Shown here piece after piece: positions 14,408 to 21,720 of a stretch of DNA of 23,463 nucleotides. The stretch is taken from assembly GCA_021793115.1 (NCBI GenBank), contig JAJYTJ010000048.1:1-23463 (forward strand), in the 5' to 3' direction. The notes beneath the pieces are model-generated. The model was not told the DNA's origin. It did no database searches and saw only the letters and a program-made list of their open reading frames with translations. This DNA comes from Actinomycetes bacterium. Lineage in GTDB: Bacteria; Actinomycetota; Actinomycetes; Actinomycetales; Cellulomonadaceae. The position numbers were made by a program, and so were the translations under genes. Position 1 is the stretch's first letter. Every line of letters begins with the position of its first letter.

Positions 14408-15237
14408 CGCCGAACCTGGGGAAGACGTTGCGCGACGCCGTGGACGGACCGTCGCTCGACGAGGTCGTCGGCGAGGACCAGGCGTCGCCGGCAGAGCTGG
14501 CCACGCTGCAGGCGCAGCGTGCGCAGGCCGAGGCTGCGGCCACGAGCGCCCAGCAGACCTACGACTCGCTCGTGGGCGCCCCGGCGGCCGGCGACTCCCT
14601 GCCGGCGGCGACGATGAGGCTGGCGGTGGACCGCGCGGCACTGGCCGCGATCGACGCACGGATCGCGGCACAGCGGCAGGAGGCTGCGGCGGCACGGCTC
14701 GCTCAGCAGGCACAGCAGGAACAGGCAGCGACCTCCGTGACCTACGCCCTGGCGAGGACGGGGCAGCTCACGGCAACCACGCGGTCGTGGACCGTGGCGG
14801 TCAGCCGGTTGGCGGACTCCGGCCCGACGGTCCTCAGCTACGCGCTCATCCGCCGCTCAGCGCGGCGGCCGGTGAGCGCGCGGCGGACGTCGTCGGCCGC
14901 CGCAGGCCGTCCCGCGGCCCGGCGACCGTGCGGCGCCGGCCCGGGTGATGTGGTCCAACCGGGCGACGTGGCGCTGAACTCCACACGACGGCGCGCAACC
15001 CGCCGATGGGTCGGGCATGTGGAAGCGCACGCTCGCCACGGCGACGGCGGCCTCGGCGCTGCTGGTCGGCGTCGCGGTGCCCGGCGCGAGCGCCCAGCCA
15101 CCGGGCGGCGAGGCGGCCACCGCGGCGGCGCGGGTGGCGACCGCGGCCGCCGCCGCGCAGGACGACGAGCGCACCGCCCTGACGGCGCGCGGCCTGGTCG
15201 CCGCGAGCGCCGTCCGGATGCTGGCGCAGCAGCGTGA
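14404..15237 (+). CDS. Hypothetical coiled-coil protein after the broken sigma gene
   Basis: The family is not recognised. The ATG at 14404 overlaps the sigma remnant's stop. The first 20 residues (MTPNLGKTLRDAVDGPSLDE) look like the short N-terminal start of partner proteins of SigE-type sigma factors. Residues about 30-115 are Ala/Gln-rich and probably coiled-coil (ELATLQAQRAQAEAAA). No membrane helix is present, unlike the partner of the intact sigma gene. Codon bias is good up to about 14870; beyond that the frame becomes Arg-rich and runs 221 bases into the next gene. The natural end has therefore probably been lost by frameshift or deletion. The whole unit may be decaying together with the sigma gene. 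Confidence 0.35.
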   Translation: MTPNLGKTLRDAVDGPSLDEVVGEDQASPAELATLQAQRAQAEAAATSAQQTYDSLVGAPAAGDSLPAATMRLAVDRAALAAIDARIAAQRQEAAAARLAQQAQQEQAATSVTYALARTGQLTATTRSWTVAVSRLADSGPTVLSYALIRRSARRPVSARRTSSAAAGRPAARRPCGAGPGDVVQPGDVALNSTRRRATRRWVGHVEAHARHGDGGLGAAGRRRGARRERPATGRRGGHRGGAGGDRGRRRAGRRAHRPDGARPGRRERRPDAGAAA

Positions 15238-15835
15238 GGCGGAGGCGCGCGCGCAGGCCGAGCGCGTCGCCGCGACGCAGGCGGCCGCGACGCAGGCGGT
15301 CGCGGCACAGGCGGTCGCGGCGCAGGCGGTCGCGGCACAGCGGGCGGCCGAGCAGGCCGCGGCCCAAGCGGCGACCCGAGCGGCGACCGAGCAGGCCGCG
15401 GAACGGGCGGCCGCCGCGGCCGCCGCGCAGCGCACGGCGGCGACCCGGCGCCCCGCCGCGCCCCCTCCCGCACCCCCTCCCGCACCACCCCCGGCGCCGG
15501 TCACGCCCGCCGTGGCCTGGAGCACGCGGGTGGTCAACTCCGGCGGCCAGGACGCCGTGAACCGCTGCCTGGGCGGCCTCACCCGCTGGTTCGAGAACGT
15601 CGACGGCAAGCCGTACTACCCCATCCACTGGCGCTGCGGCGGCATGCCGCTGCTCACGCTGGGCCTGGGCGCCCGGGTGAGCATCGACGGATCGCTGTGG
15701 GTCGTCACGGACACCCGCGACGTGCCGCGGGTGTCCCGCTACTCGGCCGCGGCAGGCATGCACGGGCAGATCCTGCTGCAGACCTGCTACACCGACGACG
15801 TGACGATGCGGCTGGTCGCGCTGACCGCCGCCTGA
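15017..15835 (+). CDS. Secreted Ala-rich stalk protein with C-terminal sortase-like domain
   Basis: A 272-residue exported protein. Residues 1-26 form a signal peptide ending ASA before QPP. Residues about 30-140 are an Ala/Gln-rich, probably helical stalk with five-residue AVAAQ repeats. Residues about 145-165 are a Pro/Ala linker. The last 100 residues resemble a sortase beta-barrel. His204 lies in YYPIHWRCGG, followed by LGARVSIDGSLWVVTDTRDV. Near the end come Cys257 in LLQTCY and Arg265 in MRLVALTA, matching the order and Cys-to-Arg spacing (8) of the sortase TLxTC...R site. The ribosome site is weak. The stop is 7 bases from the converging pyrophosphatase stop. No LPXTG-type substrate is encoded in the window. 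Whether it is a transpeptidase is untested; the fold call is by motif. Confidence 0.65.
   Translation: MWKRTLATATAASALLVGVAVPGASAQPPGGEAATAAARVATAAAAAQDDERTALTARGLVAASAVRMLAQQREAEARAQAERVAATQAAATQAVAAQAVAAQAVAAQRAAEQAAAQAATRAATEQAAERAAAAAAAQRTAATRRPAAPPPAPPPAPPPAPVTPAVAWSTRVVNSGGQDAVNRCLGGLTRWFENVDGKPYYPIHWRCGGMPLLTLGLGARVSIDGSLWVVTDTRDVPRVSRYSAAAGMHGQILLQTCYTDDVTMRLVALTAA
15266..15340. repeat. Five 15-bp tandem repeats in the stalk
   Basis: Units of the form GCGGTCGCGGCACAG run head to tail. The last three are nearly identical, and together the repeats encode the AVAAQ pentapeptide pattern. The period keeps the frame, so stalk length can vary without breaking the gene. Confidence 0.85.
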
Positions 15836-15842
15836 CGTCCCG

Positions 15843-18200
15843 TCAGTCGATCTGCTCGCGCGAGGCGCGCGCCTCCTCGTCGGCCAGCACCAGGTCGATG
15901 CGTTCGGCGCCGGTGAGCGCGGCCTCCACCTCCAACCGGCCTTCCCGGTCGGCCCGCGCCGCGCGCAGCCGCGAGACGAGCACCGCGCCGATGGCGACCG
16001 CGGCCGCCGCCAGCGCGAGGCTCAGCCGCAGCGCCGTGTCGGCGCCGGACCCCACCGAGACGCTGACCACAGCCGGGGCGACGAGCAGCGCGACGAGGTT
16101 CATCACCTTGATGAGCGGGTTGATGGCCGGCCCGGCGGTGTCCTTGAACGGGTCGCCCACGGTGTCGCCGATGACGGCGGCGGCGTGCGCCGCCGAGCCC
16201 TTGCCTCCGAAGTGCCCGTCCTCGACGATCTTCTTCGCGTTGTCCCACGCGCCGCCGGAGTTGGCCAGGAACACCGCCATGAGCACCCCGGTGGCGATGG
16301 CGCCGGCCAGGAAGCCCGCCAGCGGGCCGACGCCGAGGCCGAACCCGACGGCCATCGGCGCGGACGCCGCCAGCAGCCCGGGCGTCGCCAGCTCACGCAG
16401 CGAGTCACGCGTGCAGATGTCGACGACCTTGCCGTACTCCGGCCGTTCGGTGCCGGACAGGATGCCGGGGTGCTCGCGGAACTGCCGGCGCACCTCGAAG
16501 ACGATCGAGCCCGCCGCGCGGGTCACCGCGTCGATCGCCAGGCCCGAGAACAGGAACACGGTGGCGCCACCTAGTATGTCCCCGACGAGCGTGATCGGCG
16601 AGATCACCTGGTAGTCGAGCATCGCCGCGACGAGGCCGCCGGTGACGGTGCCGGTGACGCCCGCGACGGCGTGCGTCACCTCGTCGGCGAACGAGCCGAA
16701 CAGCGCGGTCGCGGCGAGCACGGCCGTGGCGATGGCGATGCCCTTGGTGATGGCCTTCGTCGTGTTGCCGACGGCGTCGAGGTCGGTGAGGATCTGCGCG
16801 CCCTCGTCGGACACGTCGCCGGACATCTGCGCGATGCCCTGCGCGTTGTCGCTGACCGGCCCGAACGTGTCCATCGCGACGATGACGCCGACCGTGGTGA
16901 GCAGGCCGCAGCCGGCCAGCGCGATGAGGAACAGCGCCAGCGGCGCCGAGCCGCCCGCGACGAGGAACACCGCGCAGATCGCGGCCGCGACGATCCCCGC
17001 GGTGTACACGGCCGACTCGAAGCCGACGCCGATGCCGGACAGCACGACGGTGGCCGCTCCGGTGAGCGTGGTCCGGGCGACGTGCAGCGTGGGCCTGCTC
17101 GTCGTCTTGGTGAAGTAGCCGGTCACCCAGAGGATGACGCCCGCCAGCAGGATGCCGACGAGCACGGCGGCGCTCGCGACGAGCCGGGGGTCGCCGCGGT
17201 GCGTCTGCAGGCCGGCGGTGCCGCCGGCGAGCGCGGCGAACGACGAGGGCAGGTAGAGGTAGGAGGCGACGACCGCGAGCACCAGGCCGGCCAGCGCGGA
17301 GACGTAGAAGCCGCGGTTGATCGCGGCGAGCCCGGACTCGGTGCCCCGCACCCGCGTGATCGCCACGCCGAGCGCCGCCACCAGGGCGCCGATGCCGGTG
17401 ACGATGAGCGGGAACACCATGCCCTGCTCGCCGAACGCGGCGCGGCCCAGGATGAGTGCCGCGACCAGCGTGACGGCGTAGGACTCGAAGAGGTCGGCCG
17501 CCATGCCGGCGCAGTCCCCCACGTTGTCGCCGACGTTGTCGGCGATGGTGGCGGCGTTGCGCGGGTCGTCCTCCGGGATGCCCTGCTCCACCTTGCCGAC
17601 GAGGTCCGCACCGACGTCCGCCGCCTTGGTGAAGATGCCGCCGCCGACGCGCATGAACATCGCCAGCAGGGCGGCGCCGAAGCCGAAGCCCTCGAGCACG
17701 GTCGGCGCGTCCGAGCCGAAGATCAGCTCGACGGTGACGGCGCCGAGCAGGCCGAGCCCGACGACGCACATGCCCACGACGCCGCCGGTGCGGAACGCGA
17801 TCCGGGCACCCGCCGCGCGGCCGTGCTTCGTCGACGCCGCCGCGGCCACGCGCACGTTCGCGCGGGTCGCGAGCCACATGCCGAGGAACCCGATCGCCGC
17901 GGAGAACGCCGCGCCGACCAGGAAGAAGAGGGAGCGGCCGGCCTTGACGGCGGGCGTGCCGGGCAGGAACAGCAGGAGCGCGACGACGACGACGGCGAAC
18001 AGCGCGAGCGTGCGCAGCTGGCGGCGGAGGAACGCGGTGGCGCCCTCCTGGACGGCCTTGGCGATGTCCTGCATCCGGGGCGTGCCCTCGTCGGCCGCGA
18101 GCACCTGGCGCGCGAGCACGGCCGCGAGCACCAGCGCGGCGAGCGCGAGCACGCCGACGACCGAGACGATGACGACGCTCGTGGTGCCCAGATGGCGCAT
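15843..18200 (-). CDS. hppA: K+-independent proton-pumping membrane pyrophosphatase
   Basis: Integral membrane enzyme that couples pyrophosphate hydrolysis to H+ export, 785 residues with about 16 membrane helices. The pyrophosphate site is at DVGADLVGKVE (from residue 195) followed by DDPRN and DNVGDNVGDCAGMAADLFESY. The C-terminal acidic site is in GDTVGDPFKDTAGP, before NPLIKVMN. GNTTKAITKG has Lys482 where K+-dependent enzymes have Ala, so this should be the K+-insensitive type. The C-terminus carries an extra charged tail of about 45 residues. The ATG at 18200 follows GGAGG closely; an in-frame extension to 18491 is Arg-rich and non-membrane and is rejected. The gene stands alone, diverging from a sigma gene. 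Confidence 0.95.
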   Translation of the reverse strand: MRHLGTTSVVIVSVVGVLALAALVLAAVLARQVLAADEGTPRMQDIAKAVQEGATAFLRRQLRTLALFAVVVVALLLFLPGTPAVKAGRSLFFLVGAAFSAAIGFLGMWLATRANVRVAAAASTKHGRAAGARIAFRTGGVVGMCVVGLGLLGAVTVELIFGSDAPTVLEGFGFGAALLAMFMRVGGGIFTKAADVGADLVGKVEQGIPEDDPRNAATIADNVGDNVGDCAGMAADLFESYAVTLVAALILGRAAFGEQGMVFPLIVTGIGALVAALGVAITRVRGTESGLAAINRGFYVSALAGLVLAVVASYLYLPSSFAALAGGTAGLQTHRGDPRLVASAAVLVGILLAGVILWVTGYFTKTTSRPTLHVARTTLTGAATVVLSGIGVGFESAVYTAGIVAAAICAVFLVAGGSAPLALFLIALAGCGLLTTVGVIVAMDTFGPVSDNAQGIAQMSGDVSDEGAQILTDLDAVGNTTKAITKGIAIATAVLAATALFGSFADEVTHAVAGVTGTVTGGLVAAMLDYQVISPITLVGDILGGATVFLFSGLAIDAVTRAAGSIVFEVRRQFREHPGILSGTERPEYGKVVDICTRDSLRELATPGLLAASAPMAVGFGLGVGPLAGFLAGAIATGVLMAVFLANSGGAWDNAKKIVEDGHFGGKGSAAHAAAVIGDTVGDPFKDTAGPAINPLIKVMNLVALLVAPAVVSVSVGSGADTALRLSLALAAAAVAIGAVLVSRLRAARADREGRLEVEAALTGAERIDLVLADEEARASREQID

Positions 18201-18553
18201 GTGTCCTCCCCCTGCACACGGCACGCAGCTCGTGGCCACGTGGCGCTGACGACCTGTCTTCGACCTGCCCGCGCACCGCCGGTGGGTGCCGTGCCGTGCC
18301 TGCGTCGTGCCACACCGTGACGCGCGCGCCCACGGGATGCAGGCAGCGGCGCCCGCGGAAGCCGGCAGTCTACCGGGGACACGTGACCTAAGTCCCACTG
18401 AGGGCGCAGGCGCCGAGCGATCGGCCTGGTCGACGGCACACCGGCGAACCCGCGCGGCGAATCTGCCACCGGACCCCAACCGTGACGCCACGCTGAGCGT
18501 CTAGGACTGGTGACGGTGCCCGGAGACGACTGGTGACGGTGCCTGGAGGTGAC
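18201..18553. other. Divergent intergenic region between hppA and the sigma gene
   Basis: There is no reading frame with gene-like codon bias. The least GC-rich part is near 18367-18395, where TAGACT (minus, 18367-18372) could be a -10 box for hppA with a long leader of about 160 bases. No clear -35 goes with it. The right end carries a 21-base direct repeat ahead of the sigma start. Nothing else was recognised. Confidence 0.5.
18505..18548 (+). repeat. Duplicated 21-bp leader segment ahead of the sigma gene
   Basis: Two 21-base copies (18505-18525 and 18528-18548, one mismatch) begin GACTGGTGACGG and end GGAG. The second copy supplies the ribosome site (GGAGGT) used by the GTG at 18554. The first keeps a similar GGAG. 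Confidence 0.85.
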
Positions 18554-19114
18554 GTGAGCAGCGGCGACGCCGACGACGCCCTGGCGGTGCTCGCCCGCGA
18601 GCGCGCCGGGGCCCTCTTCGGCTACGCCTACCTGTTGACGGGCAACCGCGACGCCGCCGCCGACCTGGTGCAGGAGGGGCTGGTGCGGACGTTCAGCAGG
18701 GTTCGGGCACAGCACGGGTTCGCGCCCGACGACGCCGAGCGCTACGTGCGCCGGGCGATCCTGACGGCCTTCCTCGACGGGGCGCGGCGCGCCGCACGGT
18801 GGGCCACGGTGAGGCACCTGTTCGGTTCGTCGGACGACGAACCCGCGACACCGTCGCCCGAGGCCGCCGTGACGGCGGCGATGGACGTCCGGCTCGCGCT
18901 GCTGCGGCTGTCCCCGACGGAGCGCGCGGTCGCGGTGCTCCGCTACGCCGAGGACCTCTCGGTCGCCGAGGCGGCGGCGCGGCTGAACCTCGCGGAGGGC
19001 TCGGTGAAGCGCTACCTGTCCGACGCACGTCACAAGCTCGAGCCGCTGCTCGGACCGCTGCCGGACACGGACGACGAGGTCGCCGTGGAGCTCAGCCCGA
19101 GGAGGGCGCGATGA
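18554..19114 (+). CDS. SigE-family RNA polymerase sigma factor
   Basis: Small group-4 sigma factor of the SigE type, 186 residues. Region 2 lies at about 10-70 (GYAYLLTGNRDAAADLVQEG, then YVRRAILTAFLD). Region 4 lies at about 115-165 (LSPTERAVAVLRYAEDLSVA, then LNLAEGSVKRYLSDAR). The GTG at 18554 has GGAGGT just upstream and gives the VSS start also seen in the broken paralogue at 14046. A GTG at 18533 would add seven residues inside a repeated leader. Its stop overlaps a 13-codon frame that leads into the membrane partner gene. The pairing suggests regulation by that protein, which lacks a classical zinc anti-sigma motif; this is inference. Confidence 0.9.
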   Translation: MSSGDADDALAVLARERAGALFGYAYLLTGNRDAAADLVQEGLVRTFSRVRAQHGFAPDDAERYVRRAILTAFLDGARRAARWATVRHLFGSSDDEPATPSPEAAVTAAMDVRLALLRLSPTERAVAVLRYAEDLSVAEAAARLNLAEGSVKRYLSDARHKLEPLLGPLPDTDDEVAVELSPRRAR

Positions 19115-19152
19115 GCGCGCCCGACGACCCCCACCTGGCGAGGGCGCGATGA
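19111..19152 (+). CDS. 13-codon minicistron joining sigma and partner gene
   Basis: The ATG overlaps the sigma stop (ATGA) and the stop overlaps the partner's ATG (ATGA again), giving MSAPDDPHLARAR. The peptide and its DNA resemble the first codons of the partner (MTGCDDRNPLARAL), so it looks like a tandem copy of the start region. It could couple translation or be a harmless duplication. Confidence 0.45.
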   Translation: MSAPDDPHLARAR

Positions 19153-19946
19153 CCGGCTGCGACGACCGGAACCCGCTGGCGAGGGCGCTCGACGAGCTCT
19201 CGGACAGCCCGCAGGCGCACGGCTTCACCATTCCGGTCGAGGCGGTCCGCGCGGGCGTGCGGCGACGGCGCGTGCGGCGCGCCGGGGTCACCTCGGCGCT
19301 GGCCGTGCTCGTCGTGGGCGCCGTGGCGGGCGGGGCGTACGCCGGGCTGCCGGGGTGGCGCGGCGCGGCCCCCGCGGGACCCGTCCCCGCGCCGTCGCCG
19401 CGGGTCAGCACCGCGGCCGACCGGCCGGCTCAGTTCCGACGGTGCGGGCAGCGCGTCGGCGACGTGCTGCCGGACATCGGGCCGCCGATGACCATCTCGC
19501 TTCGCGACGCGTCGTCGTCCGTCCCGGCGGACAGGGCCTGGGTCGCCTCGGTCGTCGCGGACGTGCCGACGGCAGCCGGCGACATCGCCGTGGTGTGGGG
19601 CACGGACCTGTCGGTGGTGCGCAACGGCGTCGTCGTCGGCGTCCAGGACGGCCCTGCGACACCCGACCTCTCCTTGCCCCTGAGCCAGCGACTGAACGAC
19701 GCGGGCCTGCCCACGAGTCCGTTCCCCGTCGTGACGAAGGTGGGACTCGCGCTCGCCTCGTGCAGCCAGGACCCGGGCGCCACGGGCACGGCCCTCCTCG
19801 CACCCGGCACCTACGACCTCGTCGTGACGCAGACGCTCTCCTCCACGCCCACCCCGGGGCCCGACCCGCGCCTCACGGACGCCCGGTCGAGCGTGGTCTT
19901 CAGGCTGACCGTCACGGCGCCCGAACCGGTGACGCGTGCGCCCTAG
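19149..19946 (+). CDS. Single-pass membrane protein, probable partner of the sigma factor
   Basis: The family is not recognised. The 265-residue product has a short cytoplasmic N-terminus (1-43, ending in the basic VRRRRVRR), one membrane helix (about 46-66), a Pro/Ala linker, and an extracytoplasmic domain of about 170 residues with few cysteines. This layout fits the membrane proteins often encoded after SigE-type sigma genes and suggests a signal-sensing or anti-sigma role. The usual HxxxCxxC zinc motif of anti-sigma factors is absent. Start: the ATG at 19149 overlaps the minicistron stop, with GAGGG upstream. The stop is 54 bases before the HNH gene. Confidence 0.75.
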   Translation: MTGCDDRNPLARALDELSDSPQAHGFTIPVEAVRAGVRRRRVRRAGVTSALAVLVVGAVAGGAYAGLPGWRGAAPAGPVPAPSPRVSTAADRPAQFRRCGQRVGDVLPDIGPPMTISLRDASSSVPADRAWVASVVADVPTAAGDIAVVWGTDLSVVRNGVVVGVQDGPATPDLSLPLSQRLNDAGLPTSPFPVVTKVGLALASCSQDPGATGTALLAPGTYDLVVTQTLSSTPTPGPDPRLTDARSSVVFRLTVTAPEPVTRAP

Positions 19947-19984
19947 CGGTCCGCCGGACGGCGGGCGGCCGTGTCAGTGGTCGT

Positions 19985-20000
19985 TCGTACACTTGTGCGT
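19985..20000. promoter_or_regulatory. SOS-box-like site at the HNH gene start
   Basis: TCGTACACTTGTGCGT matches 12 of 16 positions of the actinobacterial LexA box (TCGAACACATGTTCGA) and is an imperfect palindrome around ACTT. It abuts the ATG at 20001, so it would cover the promoter or the start of a leaderless transcript. LexA control is inferred. Confidence 0.45.
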
Positions 20001-21434
20001 ATGGCGACGGCAGTACGGGCACCGCTTCGGCTGGTGCCGGCGGCAGCGGGCGCGGCACTGCCGGACGTCCTGCCCGAGGTGCCGGCGACGGACCTCGTCG
20101 CGCTCGCGCAGCGCCTCCTCGACGTCGACGTGTCGGCGGCGCCGAGCGTGGACCTGCTCACCCGGGCGGTCGGCTGGGAGCACGTCATCGCCATGGCCCA
20201 GGCCGCCCAGGCCCAGGTGCTCGGCGAGCTGGCAGCGCGGACCGAGGTCGGCGCCCACCGGCTGGCCGACGAGCTGCAGGCGGCCCTGGCGTGCACCACG
20301 TACCAGGCCCAACGCATGGTCATGCGGGCCGAGGAGCTGACGGCCCACCCGCGACTGGCCGACGAGCTGGCGTCCGGCACGCTCGACCTGCGTCGGGTGG
20401 ACGCGGTGCTGGACGCGCTGCCCGTCGGCGGCGACCCGCGCCGGTGGGACGGCGTCCTCGAGACGCTCCTCGAGAGCGCGCCCCTGCTGTCGGCGCCGAT
20501 GCTCCGACACCGGACCGAGCGGCTGGTCATCGCCGCCGAGCCCGAGCAGGCCGAGGAACGCTGCACCCGCGCCCGGGCCGACCGGGGCCTGGAGCTCAAG
20601 GCGGTCGGCGACGGCATGGCGCTGCTGAGCGCACTGCTGCCCGCGCCGGCCGCGGTCACGGCCTTCACCGTCGTCGACGCCCTGGCGGGCACCGCACGGG
20701 AGGCCGGCGACGAGCGGGACGTCCACCAGCGCCGCGCCGACGCGTTCAGCGACATCTTCGACACGATCGCCACGACCGGCGCGCTCCCCGACGGCCGCAC
20801 GCTTCCTCGCAAGCACGGTCGCCGCGCCGAGATCCAGGTGACGGTCGCCGCCACCACGCTGCTCGGGCTGGACCAGCTGCCCGGCGAGCTGGCCGGCTTC
20901 GGACCGATCCCGGCGAGCATGGCGCGCGAGATCGCCCAGGACGGCACGTGGCGACGGCTCCTGACCGACCCCGGCACCGGCACCCTCGTCGAGCGCGGCA
21001 CCGTGACGTACCGGCCGGGCACGGACCTCACCGCGTTCGTCGTCGCCCGGGACGTCACGTGCACCTTCATGGGGTGCGGCCAGCCCGCATGGCGGTGCGA
21101 GCTCGACCACCGCGAGCCCTTCGACCCGGCTCGACCGGCCGACGAGCAGACCACCGCGGAGAACCTCGACGCCCGCTGCAAGCACCACCACGAGCAGAAG
21201 ACGAGCGGTGGCTGGTCGGTGCGCCGGATCCCGGAGTCCGGCGCCTGTGAGTGGACCGACCCGTGGGGCATCACGTTCACCCGGCTGGCGATCCCCATCA
21301 CGCTCACGGCAACCGCCCTGGCCCGCATCCGCGCCGGCAGATCGGCGGCAGGCCGGTGGGGATGCGACCCTGACGGTGATCCGCCCGCCGACGGGAGCCC
21401 GCCGCGGGGCTACCCGGATGAACCGACCTTCTGA
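20001..21434 (+). CDS. DUF222 domain protein with C-terminal HNH nuclease domain
   Basis: A 477-residue member of the abundant actinobacterial DUF222-HNH family. Residues about 40-330 are the helical DUF222 region, with repeated ADELASGTLDLRRVDAVL-like helices. Residues about 350-405 form a treble-clef HNH nuclease: Cys354 and Cys359, the LDH pair Asp369-His370, Asn388 in AENLD, Cys393, and His395-397. The core residues are all present, so activity is expected, probably on DNA. The ATG at 20001 directly follows an SOS-box-like site. A GTG at 19971 would translate that site and is less likely. Members are often multicopy and mobile. No insertion-sequence ends were seen here, but tandem repeats follow the stop. 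Confidence 0.88.
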   Translation: MATAVRAPLRLVPAAAGAALPDVLPEVPATDLVALAQRLLDVDVSAAPSVDLLTRAVGWEHVIAMAQAAQAQVLGELAARTEVGAHRLADELQAALACTTYQAQRMVMRAEELTAHPRLADELASGTLDLRRVDAVLDALPVGGDPRRWDGVLETLLESAPLLSAPMLRHRTERLVIAAEPEQAEERCTRARADRGLELKAVGDGMALLSALLPAPAAVTAFTVVDALAGTAREAGDERDVHQRRADAFSDIFDTIATTGALPDGRTLPRKHGRRAEIQVTVAATTLLGLDQLPGELAGFGPIPASMAREIAQDGTWRRLLTDPGTGTLVERGTVTYRPGTDLTAFVVARDVTCTFMGCGQPAWRCELDHREPFDPARPADEQTTAENLDARCKHHHEQKTSGGWSVRRIPESGACEWTDPWGITFTRLAIPITLTATALARIRAGRSAAGRWGCDPDGDPPADGSPPRGYPDEPTF

Positions 21435-21540
21435 GCGCGCGGGTCTCCGCCGTGCTGCGATGCTCGCGCGCCGGGACCGCGGCTGCCACCCCGACGACGC
21501 GCCGCCTCGACCGCGCCGTCGCTGCACCGCTCGGTCGTCG

Positions 21541-21600
21541 GCACGGCACCGCGGCGACCCGCGGTCGTGGGCACGAGACCGCGGCGACCCGCGGTCGTGG
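21541..21600. repeat. Two 30-bp tandem repeats, each with a hairpin
   Basis: Units 21541-21570 and 21571-21600 differ at one or two bases. Each carries CCGCGG-CGAC-CCGCGG, a 6-bp stem with a 4-base loop (21549-21564 and 21579-21594). A third, diverged unit follows at 21601-21630. They lie between two converging stop codons and could act as terminators. Confidence 0.85.
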
Positions 21601-21630
21601 GCACGGGACCGTCGCGGGCGCGACACCGTC

Positions 21631-21714
21631 GTCGGCACGAGACCGTCGTGAGCACGAGACCGTCGTGAGCACGGGACCGTCGTGAGCCCGGGACCGTCGT
21701 GGGCCCGGGACGTC
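21631..21714. repeat. Five 17-bp tandem repeats
   Basis: Units of the form GTGAGCACGAGACCGTC start at 21631, 21648, 21665, 21682 and 21699, the last one base short. They drift from CACGAG to CCCGGG along the array and end 6 bases before the helicase stop. The last units contain four closely spaced GGG runs (21673-21709). Confidence 0.88.
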
Positions 21715-21720
21715 GCCGCG

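Noticed and set aside
14838..15763. Minus-strand frames over the stalk protein
   Set aside because: They are mirrors of Ala-rich codons, with Arg/Pro runs; the plus-strand frame has a signal peptide and a domain.
18201..18491. N-terminal extension of the pyrophosphatase
   Set aside because: Arg-rich and without a membrane helix; the ATG at 18200 has a GGAGG and gives the normal family start.
19355..21250. 631-residue plus-strand open frame over the sigma partner and HNH genes
   Set aside because: Arg/Gly/Ala-rich alternative frame overlapping two better supported genes.
21541..21714. Possible CRISPR array
   Set aside because: Units are head to tail with no spacers, differ in period (30 and 17), and no cas gene is present.
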